36,689 nucleotides of DNA from an uncultured Nitrosomonadales bacterium (GTDB lineage: Bacteria; Pseudomonadota; Gammaproteobacteria; Burkholderiales; Gallionellaceae). The position numbers and the translations under genes were made by a program. Every line of letters starts with the position of its first letter. Within the stretch, counting starts at the first letter, position 1. The stretch is from contig CAIOSY010000105.1 in NCBI GenBank assembly GCA_903861075.1, forward strand, positions 1-36,689. The letters are read 5' to 3'. Shown here in pieces: positions 1 to 7,503 of this stretch. The notes under the pieces were generated by a model. It did no database searches, was not told where the DNA came from, and worked only from the letters and a program-made list of their open reading frames with translations.

Positions 1-1053
1 GTGGAAAGTAACAAGCAACTCTACGATACTTTTGTCGGTCGCGCCAAGGAAACCGAAGTTTCCTCGAATTTGCAATCGACAGCGGGGCGATTGGTTGATC
101 CTGCCGTGGTAATGAATGCACCGCAAAAGCCGAAAAAGCTCATGGTTGTTTCAATCGCAGCGTTGCTAGGTTTGCTGGCAGGCATTGCCCTGGTGTTTAT
201 ACTCGATTTTCTGGATAGTACCTTGCATTCCATACCTGATGCGGAGCGACGTCTGGGCGTCAATGTACTGGGTGCAGTGCAAATTATGGAGCAAAAAGAG
301 GGGGAGAATCTGGTGCCGGCGCGTGCTTTTCTCACGGAACCTAATTCGGTATTTTCTGAATCCATACGTTCGATTCGAACCGCAGTGCTGCTGTCCGCAG
401 TAGATGAACCGCACCGGGTTGTCATTGTCACTTCTACTTTGCCTAGCGAAGGTAAAACAACGTTATCACTGAATCTGGCTTTTGCGCTGGGACAGATGAA
501 AAAAGTATTGATCGTCGATGGCGATATCCGCAGACCTTCGGTTGGAAAAGCGTATGGTGAAGGTTTTGATAAAGGCGCTGGTTTGGTTGATTTTCTGGCG
601 GGTGAGGCCAAAATTGAAGAGTGTATACGCGCAACTTCCAGTCCTAATGTGTTTATTCTGCCCGCCGGTAAGCGCTTTAATTCACCGCTTGAGTTACTCT
701 CATCGCAAAAATTTGGTGACACGATTGCTCACTTGAAGGAAATGTTTGATGTGGTCGTTATTGACTGTCCGCCATTGAAACCGGTCAGCGATTCACTGGT
801 GATTTCACGCTACGCCAACGCCATCGTTTATGTTGTAAAAGCGGACACAACACCACATCCGCTGGTCAGTGCCGCATTAAAACGTCTGCATACTATCAAT
901 GCACCGTTATTGGGTGTCGTGCTCAATCAACTGGATTACAAGAAGGCGGATCGTTACGGCTATTATGGTTATGGCTATAAGTATCAGTACCAATATGCTT
1001 ATGGTCAGGAACCCGTAGTCAAATCACGTAGTTTTATGGGCATAAAAATCTAA
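1..1053 (+). CDS. Polysaccharide co-polymerase / BY-type tyrosine autokinase (Wzc/CpsD-like), 5' end cut by window
   Basis: Inner-membrane tyrosine kinase that regulates chain length and export of an exopolysaccharide or capsule. Residues 1-45 resemble the end of the periplasmic GNVR segment of Wzz-type co-polymerases. A membrane helix follows at about 47-69, then a cytoplasmic kinase domain with a Walker A (TLPSEGKTT, about 146-154), a Walker A' around D173 (VLIVDGDIRRP) and a Walker B (VVVIDCPP, about 251-258). The C-terminus carries ten tyrosines between residues 313 and 334, the usual autophosphorylation cluster. The reading frame is open from base 1 and the periplasmic Wzz half is missing, so the GTG at base 1 is almost certainly internal and the real start lies outside the window. 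Three downstream genes follow on the same strand with little or no spacing, including the matching phosphatase at 3155. The family is clear; the polymer is unknown. Confidence 0.93.
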   Translation: MESNKQLYDTFVGRAKETEVSSNLQSTAGRLVDPAVVMNAPQKPKKLMVVSIAALLGLLAGIALVFILDFLDSTLHSIPDAERRLGVNVLGAVQIMEQKEGENLVPARAFLTEPNSVFSESIRSIRTAVLLSAVDEPHRVVIVTSTLPSEGKTTLSLNLAFALGQMKKVLIVDGDIRRPSVGKAYGEGFDKGAGLVDFLAGEAKIEECIRATSSPNVFILPAGKRFNSPLELLSSQKFGDTIAHLKEMFDVVVIDCPPLKPVSDSLVISRYANAIVYVVKADTTPHPLVSAALKRLHTINAPLLGVVLNQLDYKKADRYGYYGYGYKYQYQYAYGQEPVVKSRSFMGIKI

Positions 1054-1056
1054 TTT

Positions 1057-1668
1057 ATGCTGCATAGCAAGGCAGTACTGTGGTTGTCGGGCGTTATACT
1101 CGGCTTTCTTATCTTGTCGGCACTGCGTATCGGTGTGGCCGATCTGCTCTCTAATGTGATCAAGGACGAATTGTCGGACTTGATCGTACCTGTGGATGAG
1201 ATAGCGGGTGAGCTTAAGCTTTTAAAGCTCATTTCACCGGCTAATCCTGATTTATATGAGAGTCTGGCGCGCGTTGCACTGATAAAATCAGCGCAACCGG
1301 CTTTGCGCGATCAACAACTCACTCTGGCGTTAGATGCTATCTGTCAGTCCATACGTTTACGACCTGTTTCACCTTACAGTTGGGCAACCTTGTTATTGAT
1401 CAAGCGTGAACGTCATGAATATGATGAACAATTTCGACAGGCTCTGGAACGCGCGACGACTTTGGGGCCCTGGGAGCCGGCTGTTCAACTTGTGGTGAAC
1501 GATGCCGGATTGAGTGCCTGGCCGCTTTTGCCTTTGCCGGATCAAAAGCGTGTTGAGGAAAATATGGTTCGTGGCATGAAACGTCAGGCGGCACAAATAC
1601 TGGCACAGGTACAGTCACACATGAAAGATTGCCGGCCCGCGAGTGAAAGTAGCTTATGTCCGAAATAA
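1057..1668 (+). CDS. Membrane-anchored protein of unknown function in polysaccharide cluster
   Basis: I do not recognise the family. The 203-residue product has one N-terminal hydrophobic segment (about 6-28) with little before it, consistent with a signal anchor. A soluble, helix-rich region follows, containing repeated Ala/Leu stretches between about 60 and 130 that could be TPR-like (inference only). It starts three bases after the kinase stop and has no clear Shine-Dalgarno sequence, so translation is probably coupled. Its 3' end overlaps the next gene, an O-antigen ligase-type protein, by 13 bp. The position between a Wzc-type kinase and a ligase/polymerase suggests an accessory role in polysaccharide assembly at the inner membrane, but nothing in the sequence names an activity. 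That it is coding is well supported by the tight packing and the open frame. Confidence 0.8.
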   Translation: MLHSKAVLWLSGVILGFLILSALRIGVADLLSNVIKDELSDLIVPVDEIAGELKLLKLISPANPDLYESLARVALIKSAQPALRDQQLTLALDAICQSIRLRPVSPYSWATLLLIKRERHEYDEQFRQALERATTLGPWEPAVQLVVNDAGLSAWPLLPLPDQKRVEENMVRGMKRQAAQILAQVQSHMKDCRPASESSLCPK

Positions 1669-3158
1669 AAGTGACTGATAATAAGCTGTTTATTGCCTTA
1701 CTCTGCGTTTTGGTTTGGCTGCCATTGCCGTTTGGCAGCAATCGACCCTGGGCTGAGGCTATTTTTGAACTGGCTATGTTTGTGATCGTCTGGGTCTGGC
1801 TGGTCAGTTTTTATAGTGGAAAATTAACAATCAGCGCTCCCTTTATCGCCGCCCGTTGGGTGCTCACGATACTGCTGGTCTGGTGCGGCTATTGTTTATT
1901 GCAACTTTGTCCTTTGCCTCTTTCCCTGCGATTGCTTATATCCCCTAACAATACGCAAATCTATCTTCAGGCGGGGGTGACGAGCTGGGCACCCTTATCG
2001 CTTTATCCTTATGCGACTTTCTTGTTTTTCCTGCGTAGTACGGCTTATCTGATTTTGTTCGGGCTGCTGCTGCTCTTGGTCAATACCCGCCATCGTCTGG
2101 TGTTGTTGGGTTATACCCTGGTTTTTAGTGGTGTATTTCAGGCTTGTTACGGCAGTATTATGACTTTATCCGGCCTGGAATATGGGTTTTTTATCCCAAA
2201 ACTATCTTATACAGGTTTTGCAACGGGTACCTTTGTAAACCGCAATCATCTGGGTGGTTATCTTGAAATGGTATCTGCCGTCGGTATAGGCTTGTTGCTG
2301 GCGACCACATCAACCTCAGTGCACGCGCGCAACTGGCGGCAACGATTACGTAATTTTATACATTTGTTATTGAGTCAAAAATTGATTTTGCGTCTCATGC
2401 TGGCGACCATGGTGATTGCGCTGGTTTTAACTCGCTCTCGTATGGGCAATACCGGTTTCTTTTCCAGTATGCTGGTGGCAGGATTTTTCACATTGCTGGC
2501 ATTTCGCACCCAGGCTAGCTCATTCAAGGATATGTTTTCCCGTAACGATACACGATCTGCCGTTTTGTTACTGTCCAGCCTGATGATTATTGATATTTTT
2601 ATCGTCGGGGCATGGTTTGGCGTTGAAAAGGTAGCGGATCGTATTTCCGAGTCATCGCTAGCTCACGATGCAGATAGAGTGGATATCTCGGTTAATTCTT
2701 TGAATGTCTTAAAGGATTACCCTTTGACAGGTTCGGGTGGTGGAACTTTTCATGCCGTTTTCCCCCGTTATCGCGTCGCTGATATTGGTGCTTATTTTGA
2801 TCATACCCACGAGGATTATCTTGAAATCACCGCAGATACAGGCGCAATCGGTCTGGTTTTATTAGCTACGGTTGTGATTTTGAGCCTGTTTGGCGCTTTA
2901 TTCGCCTTGTTTCGCAGGCGGGATCGTTTGATGCGCGGCATGGCATTTGCATCTATTATGGGTGTCACGGCGATACTGATACATAGTACAGTTGACTTTA
3001 ACTTGCAAATTCCGGCCAACGCGGCTACTTTTATGGTTTTATTGGCATTAGCCTGGATCGCCTTGAGTATGGATAGAGCCTCGGAAATTTCGCATGCTTC
3101 CAGATCCGCTCATAATAAGCACCACAAACTTCATCCTACGGCTAGCGTCACCCAATGA
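1656..3158 (+). CDS. O-antigen ligase / polymerase-type membrane protein (Wzy/WaaL family)
   Basis: Polytopic inner-membrane protein of 500 residues with roughly ten to twelve hydrophobic segments. Two signatures place it in the O-antigen ligase/polymerase superfamily. One is the FVNRNHLGGYLEM segment near residue 190. The other is the periplasmic-loop pattern GSGGGTF followed by HTHEDYLEI and a Gly-rich turn (about 353-400). Such proteins polymerise or transfer undecaprenyl-linked glycans on the periplasmic face. The start overlaps the preceding gene by 13 bp and the stop overlaps the phosphatase gene as ATGA, so this is one operon with the kinase. Ligase and Wzy-type polymerase cannot be told apart from sequence alone. 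Neighbouring Wzc-like and Wzb-like genes, and no lipid A genes in view, favour exopolysaccharide polymerase over LPS ligase (inference). Confidence 0.87.
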   Translation: MSEIKVTDNKLFIALLCVLVWLPLPFGSNRPWAEAIFELAMFVIVWVWLVSFYSGKLTISAPFIAARWVLTILLVWCGYCLLQLCPLPLSLRLLISPNNTQIYLQAGVTSWAPLSLYPYATFLFFLRSTAYLILFGLLLLLVNTRHRLVLLGYTLVFSGVFQACYGSIMTLSGLEYGFFIPKLSYTGFATGTFVNRNHLGGYLEMVSAVGIGLLLATTSTSVHARNWRQRLRNFIHLLLSQKLILRLMLATMVIALVLTRSRMGNTGFFSSMLVAGFFTLLAFRTQASSFKDMFSRNDTRSAVLLLSSLMIIDIFIVGAWFGVEKVADRISESSLAHDADRVDISVNSLNVLKDYPLTGSGGGTFHAVFPRYRVADIGAYFDHTHEDYLEITADTGAIGLVLLATVVILSLFGALFALFRRRDRLMRGMAFASIMGVTAILIHSTVDFNLQIPANAATFMVLLALAWIALSMDRASEISHASRSAHNKHHKLHPTASVTQ

Positions 3159-3649
3159 AAAAAATAAATATACTCTTTGTTTGTACCGCAAATATTTGTC
3201 GTTCTCCGACGGCGGAAGCAGTCTTTACCCAAAAGGCAGAGCGTGCGGGTTTGCTGGCCTTGCTCAATATTGATTCTGCCGGCACTCATGATTACTATTT
3301 GGGCGCAGAACCCGATGCCCGTGCTCAGGCGGTAGCGCAGAATCGTGGCTACCTGATGTCGCATCTGCGAGCGCGTCAGCTGTCTCGCACAGATCTGGAA
3401 AATTTTGATTATGTCATCGCGATGGACATGAAGAATATGTCGGTATTGCATCGCTTAGGTGAGCCTGATCTATGGCAAAAGCCGACTTTACTGATGTCTT
3501 ATAGTCGTTTATATAAAGAGCGCGAAATTTTAGATCCGTTTGGCGGTGATGAGGAACGCTTTGAACTCGTGCTGGATATGATAGAAAGTGCGGTAGACGG
3601 TTTAATCGCGCATATTAAATCGTCTCAGCCAATTCCCCAGTCCGTCTGA
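3155..3649 (+). CDS. Low-molecular-weight protein-tyrosine phosphatase (Wzb/Etp-like)
   Basis: Cytoplasmic phosphatase expected to dephosphorylate the Tyr-rich tail of the kinase at 1-1053. The active-site P-loop is intact at the N-terminus: C10-TANIC-R16-S17, with Cys10 the nucleophile and Arg16 the phosphate ligand. The general acid is D127 in an LDPF motif, and two flanking tyrosine-containing segments match the family. Its length of 164 residues is slightly above the typical ~145-155. The ATG overlaps the previous stop (ATGA), so it is translationally coupled as the last gene of the polysaccharide operon. A hairpin lies 13 bp after the stop. A kinase/phosphatase pair of this sort is the standard control device for Wzy-dependent export. 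Confidence 0.93.
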   Translation: MKKINILFVCTANICRSPTAEAVFTQKAERAGLLALLNIDSAGTHDYYLGAEPDARAQAVAQNRGYLMSHLRARQLSRTDLENFDYVIAMDMKNMSVLHRLGEPDLWQKPTLLMSYSRLYKEREILDPFGGDEERFELVLDMIESAVDGLIAHIKSSQPIPQSV

Positions 3650-3661
3650 CCTTAAGTTGAT

Positions 3662-3682
3662 CCCCTGGCATCAAGCCAGGGG
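3662..3682. terminator. Hairpin between convergent genes, possible bidirectional terminator
   Basis: A perfect 8-bp inverted repeat, CCCCTGGC / GCCAGGGG, is separated by a 5-base loop. It sits between the stop of the phosphatase gene and the stop of lysS, which converge. There is no clear T-run on either side, so it may act as a weak or assisted terminator. The stem is seen directly; the function is inferred from position. Confidence 0.6.
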
Positions 3683-3690
3683 GAACAGGA

Positions 3691-5205
3691 TTAACTCTCA
3701 GGGCGCATTTGCGGGAACAGGATGACATCCCGTATGCTCGCGCTGTCGGTAAGCATCATGATCAACCGGTCTATGCCTATTCCTTCTCCGGCTGTCGGCG
3801 GTAAGCCATATTCCAGCGCGCGTATGTAGTCATTGTCCTTGAACATCGCTTCTTCATCACCGGCTTCTTTTGCGGCAACCTGCGCATCAAAGCGGGCGGC
3901 CTGGTCTTCAGCATCATTCAGCTCTGAAAATCCATTGGCCAATTCACGCCCTAAAATAAATAACTCAAAACGTTCCGTGATGGCCGGATTCGCATCGCTG
4001 CTACGCGCCAGGGGCGAGACTTCGACCGGATAGTCTATGATGAAAGTCGGTTCAAACAACAGCGTTTCGGATAACTCTTCAAACAAGGATAGTTGTAGAC
4101 CGCCCAACGCATCATTAGGGTTAAATTTCGCTTTCAGGTCTTGCAATACCATCAGCACAAAATCCCTGTCATGTAGCTGTTCGGTGGAAAATTGCGGATG
4201 ATATTTCTGAACTGCCTGCACCATCGTTAAACGATGAAAGGGCAGGGCAAGATCCAGCTCACGACCCTGATAGCTGATTTTTGTTTTACCGAGTACCTTG
4301 AGCGTGATTTCGCGCAGCAGTTTTTCGGTAAAGTTCATCAGATATTTGTAATCCCGATAAGCTTCGTAAAATTCCAGCATGGTAAATTCCGGATTGTGGC
4401 GTGTTGATAAGCCTTCATTACGGAAATTACGATTGATTTCAAAGACTTTTTCAAAGCCGCCCACCACCAGTCGTTTCAAATATAATTCAGGTGCGATGCG
4501 CAGAAACATCTGCATATCCAGCGCGTTGTGATGGGTTTCGAAAGGTTTTGCCGATGCGCCGCCGGGGATAGAGTGCATCATCGGCGTTTCGACTTCCAGA
4601 TACCCTTCGTTGATGAAGAATTCGCGTATCGCCTGGATGATTTTGGTGCGCGTCATAAACACATTGCGCGCGGTTTCATTGGTGATGAGATCCAGGTAAC
4701 GCTGACGATATTTTTGTTCCTGATCGGCTAAGCCATGAAACTTTTCAGGTAGCGGGCGTAGCGACTTGGTGAGTAGACGCAGATGGTTGATGCGCACCGA
4801 CAATTCGCCTGTTTTGGTTTTAAACACCACCCCGGCCGCCCCCAGTATATCTCCCAAATCATAGTGTTTGAATGCACTGTGCGCCTCTACACCCAATTCC
4901 GCATTGCTGATGAAGAGTTGTATGCGTCCGCTCATGTCCTGCAAGGTTGCGAAACTGGCTTTACCCATGACGCGTTTGAGCATCATGCGTCCGGCTATCG
5001 ATACCTGTAACTGTAATGCTTCGAGTTCATCGTGGCTATATTGATCAAATTCCTCATGCAAATTTCCGGCTAAATGGGTACGCTCAAAATCATTCGGAAA
5101 GGCAATGCCGGTTTTGCGCAGGGCGGTAAGTTTGTTGCGGCGCTCGGTGATAATCTGGTTTTCGTCGTGCTCGGGTAAAACACTTTCGGCGTGAATAGAA
5201 GTCAT
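3691..5205 (-). CDS. lysS: Lysyl-tRNA synthetase, class II
   Basis: Charges tRNA-Lys with lysine in the cytoplasm. The 504-residue product has the usual length. An N-terminal OB-fold anticodon-binding domain (about 60-160, with the [18 protein letters not shown] segment) precedes the class II catalytic core. Motif 2 is visible as [11 protein letters not shown] followed by HNPEFTMLE (about 258-278). Motif 3 is [13 protein letters not shown] close to the C-terminus. The start ATG is at 5203-5205 with only a weak upstream ribosome site. It is convergent with the polysaccharide operon and lies 83 bp downstream of hpnE on the same strand. Nothing unusual is seen. Confidence 0.97.
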   Translation of the reverse strand: MTSIHAESVLPEHDENQIITERRNKLTALRKTGIAFPNDFERTHLAGNLHEEFDQYSHDELEALQLQVSIAGRMMLKRVMGKASFATLQDMSGRIQLFISNAELGVEAHSAFKHYDLGDILGAAGVVFKTKTGELSVRINHLRLLTKSLRPLPEKFHGLADQEQKYRQRYLDLITNETARNVFMTRTKIIQAIREFFINEGYLEVETPMMHSIPGGASAKPFETHHNALDMQMFLRIAPELYLKRLVVGGFEKVFEINRNFRNEGLSTRHNPEFTMLEFYEAYRDYKYLMNFTEKLLREITLKVLGKTKISYQGRELDLALPFHRLTMVQAVQKYHPQFSTEQLHDRDFVLMVLQDLKAKFNPNDALGGLQLSLFEELSETLLFEPTFIIDYPVEVSPLARSSDANPAITERFELFILGRELANGFSELNDAEDQAARFDAQVAAKEAGDEEAMFKDNDYIRALEYGLPPTAGEGIGIDRLIMMLTDSASIRDVILFPQMRPES

Positions 5206-5288
5206 AAGGTAAGGTCAATAGATGTGCATTTCAAAAGATACGCGATTGTGTCACGAATGCCCCGAGGTTTCCAGTTTCCGACTAAAGT

Positions 5289-6611
5289 TCACTGTAAATA
5301 ACGCTCAGCAGACGTTACGCCTATCAGTTGAGCGCACATGATTCCACTTTGCACTGCGCCTTCCAGGGTTGCCGGATAATCTCCCCGGGTGTAATCGCCG
5401 GCCAGCAGTACGCGGGGTAGCGGTGTTTGTTGTGATGGTCGTAGTAAGTTGGCAGTGCAGGCAAAGGTGGCCCGTTTTTCAGCGATGACCTTAAACCACC
5501 GTGGTCGCACAATCAGGCCAAATTCTTCGGCGAGTTCATCGATAACGGCATTTGCCAGTGCATCTTGCGATAAATTCTGATGGATACCCGCAGCGCTGAT
5601 GACACAGGCGATGAGTCCGGCCTTGCCTGATATTTGACCTTGATCAAATAGCCACTGACTCATGCGCTGATGCAAACCTAACATGGGCTGGGGTAAGGTG
5701 ACGAAAGGGGGATATTGAAGATAGAGGGTGTATATCGGTTGATGCGTAAGGGCGTCAATTTGCGTCAAGACCCGGGTAAGACCGCTTACCGGGTGCAGCA
5801 GTTTTGCGGCCGAAGTCGCTTGCGTTGCGCAAATGACATGGCTGTAAAACAATTGCCCGCGTTTGGTGGTAATTTTTACCCCATCATTTAGAACGTCCAG
5901 GGCTGATACGCCACATGAGGTGAGTACATGAGCACCCCTTTTTTTAATATAGTGCGCGGCGCGTTCAGGGAATAATGCCGAAAAGTTGATGCGTGGAATT
6001 AACATATCACTATCTGCGCGCGTCTGATTCAGTGCATCACGAAGTACATTTAGCAATACTTGTGCCGAGGCGATACGCACAGGGGTGTTTAGCGCGGCGA
6101 TACAAAGCGGCTCCCATAATTTTTGTATCAGTGCGGGACTTTGACCTTCAAGGTTTAAAAAATTTATCGCTGTCATGTCCTGCGTCAAGCTGAATTTGAT
6201 TTGACGCAAGTGCATCATGAGGCGAACGGCCTGATAGCGTTCAGTCCAATTTATACCCTGAGCGCGAAGTAGGGCGATGAATAAATGCAGGGGCGCAGGA
6301 AGGTGAGCGGATTTTAGTTTGAAATGGCCGTGTAAATCCAGTTGCAGGGGCAGACGCAGAAAATCCTCGGTGAGGTTTCCGCCCACTTGCTCAATTAGTT
6401 TAAGCGTTTGCTGATAGCAACCCAGCAGCAAGTGCTGACCATTATCCAATTGCAGATTTTGATATTCGACACCGCGTGCCCGCCCGCCTAATTGTCGGGC
6501 ACTTTCAAATACGGTAACGGCAATGCCGCGTGCAGCCAGTTTGACCGCCGCCGCCATCCCCGCATAGCCACCTCCAATAATCGCGATGTTCAGGTTTTCA
6601 GGGTCATCCAT
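5289..6611 (-). CDS. hpnE: Squalene-associated FAD-dependent desaturase (hydroxysqualene dehydroxylase)
   Basis: FAD-dependent amine-oxidase-family enzyme. HpnE acts with HpnC and HpnD to make squalene from farnesyl diphosphate for hopanoids, reducing hydroxysqualene. The 440-residue product begins with a dinucleotide-binding fold (IIGGGYAGMA, G13 to G18, acidic residue E36), followed by GGRA (42-45) and DNGQH (56-60), as in the phytoene desaturase-like family. A C-terminal FAD-contact motif, LLAGDYT followed by PATLEGAV, is present near 405-425. HpnC and HpnD, usually adjacent, are not in this window: lysS lies downstream and a 350-bp non-coding stretch upstream. A carotenoid-type desaturase is the main alternative, but the overall N-terminal pattern fits HpnE best. 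Confidence 0.87.
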   Translation of the reverse strand: MDDPENLNIAIIGGGYAGMAAAVKLAARGIAVTVFESARQLGGRARGVEYQNLQLDNGQHLLLGCYQQTLKLIEQVGGNLTEDFLRLPLQLDLHGHFKLKSAHLPAPLHLFIALLRAQGINWTERYQAVRLMMHLRQIKFSLTQDMTAINFLNLEGQSPALIQKLWEPLCIAALNTPVRIASAQVLLNVLRDALNQTRADSDMLIPRINFSALFPERAAHYIKKRGAHVLTSCGVSALDVLNDGVKITTKRGQLFYSHVICATQATSAAKLLHPVSGLTRVLTQIDALTHQPIYTLYLQYPPFVTLPQPMLGLHQRMSQWLFDQGQISGKAGLIACVISAAGIHQNLSQDALANAVIDELAEEFGLIVRPRWFKVIAEKRATFACTANLLRPSQQTPLPRVLLAGDYTRGDYPATLEGAVQSGIMCAQLIGVTSAERYLQ

Positions 6612-6962
6612 AAAATTGCCGTATTATTTATACTGTGTGGGTTAAGGCGGTACGGCGGTATTTTACACGGGAAGAGTGTGCGGGCGGTCAGAACGGGTGA
6701 AATTGCCGGGGGGACGTGGTTATTTTAAAAATTTACCATTGAATTTAGGGTTAATTGCCGTTTTAGGTTAAACTCACACCGCAATTCGCCTAATGTTACC
6801 CCCTAATCATATTAAAAACGTAAAGCGACTCTCGAGGAGACGCGGAAGATTTTTGTATTTAAATTACGAAGTTATTGTAAATTATGCTGGTAAATTGCAC
6901 TAAACCCAATAAAATCAGTGTTTTATGCTCAAGAGAGCGCCTGGTAAGTTCGATTATTGTGA
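6612..6962. other. Divergent intergenic region between hpnE and the response regulator
   Basis: About 350 bp without a supportable gene. It should hold the promoters for hpnE (-) and the receiver gene (+). The half next to the receiver gene is AT-rich. At 6825-6843 there is an imperfect palindrome centred on a CTCGAG core, with outer arms GCG/CGC, followed by a short T-run at about 6850-6854. It could be a small hairpin or a protein-binding site. I could not find a convincing -35/-10 pair for either gene. Confidence 0.5.
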
Positions 6963-7376
6963 ATGAATTTTATGATGTTAATGAAAAATAAGACTTTTTT
7001 GATTATTGATGACTATGAAGTGATGATACAAATCATTATCACCAATCTGGTTACGCTAGGAGCAAATCGGGACAATATTCTCAAGGCCTCCAATGGTGTG
7101 GAAGCGTTGAAAGCCTTGAAGCAACATGATTTTGATCTGGTGATCTCGGACTGGAATATGCCCGTGATGAATGGTTTGGAACTGCTCAAGGCTATACGTG
7201 AAGATGCAACGCTGTGCCGGACCTCTGTAATGATGATTACAGGTGAGGCAGAGTCCAAAATTTTACGCAAGGTGGTGGAGGTTGGCATTGATTCCTTATT
7301 ACTCAAACCCTTTTCCCTGGCGAGTTTCAGTGAAAAAATTGAATTGGGCTTAAATGCACGTCAGCCACGCGGCTAA
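6963..7376 (+). CDS. Single-domain response regulator (CheY-like)
   Basis: Stand-alone phosphoreceiver of 137 residues with no output domain. All five conserved positions are present: acidic pair D16-D17 (LIIDDYEV), phosphoacceptor D63 (VISDWNMPVMNG), T93 (MITGEAE) and K115 (LLLKPFS). It lies 127 bp upstream of two hybrid histidine kinases on the same strand and may exchange phosphate with their Hpt domains; this is an inference from position. The start is uncertain because ATGs occur at residues 1, 4, 5 and 7 and none has a strong Shine-Dalgarno sequence. The receiver fold would tolerate starting at any of them. Confidence 0.9.
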   Translation: MNFMMLMKNKTFLIIDDYEVMIQIIITNLVTLGANRDNILKASNGVEALKALKQHDFDLVISDWNMPVMNGLELLKAIREDATLCRTSVMMITGEAESKILRKVVEVGIDSLLLKPFSLASFSEKIELGLNARQPRG

Positions 7377-7401
7377 GCCGGATGCCATCCCCTTTTATTT
7401 T

Positions 7402-7430
7402 TAGATATGGATTAGTTCGTCGGTTATAAT
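7402..7430 (+). promoter_or_regulatory. Candidate sigma70 promoter of the first CHASE kinase
   Basis: A perfect -10 hexamer TATAAT (7425-7430) is preceded at 17 bp by TAGATA (7402-7407), a four-of-six match to the -35 consensus. Predicted transcription would start near 7437, about 67 bp before the kinase ATG. It suggests that the kinase genes are transcribed separately from the receiver gene upstream. Visual call only. Confidence 0.45.
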
Positions 7431-7503
7431 CCTAAAATTGCTAAGGGAATTCTTGCTGATAGCTTGAACGTAGACATGGCAATATATTATTAAGGTTAAT
7501 TGG

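Noticed and set aside
21-722. Long open frame of 233 codons on the - strand inside the autokinase gene
   Set aside because: It is antisense to a clear kinase domain, has low-complexity Ser/Arg-rich content and no recognisable fold or ribosome site.
940-1005. Tandem DNA repeat or CRISPR-like array in the Tyr-rich region
   Set aside because: The pattern is repeated TAT/TAC and GGT/GGC codons in a low-complexity protein tail; there are no spaced identical repeats.
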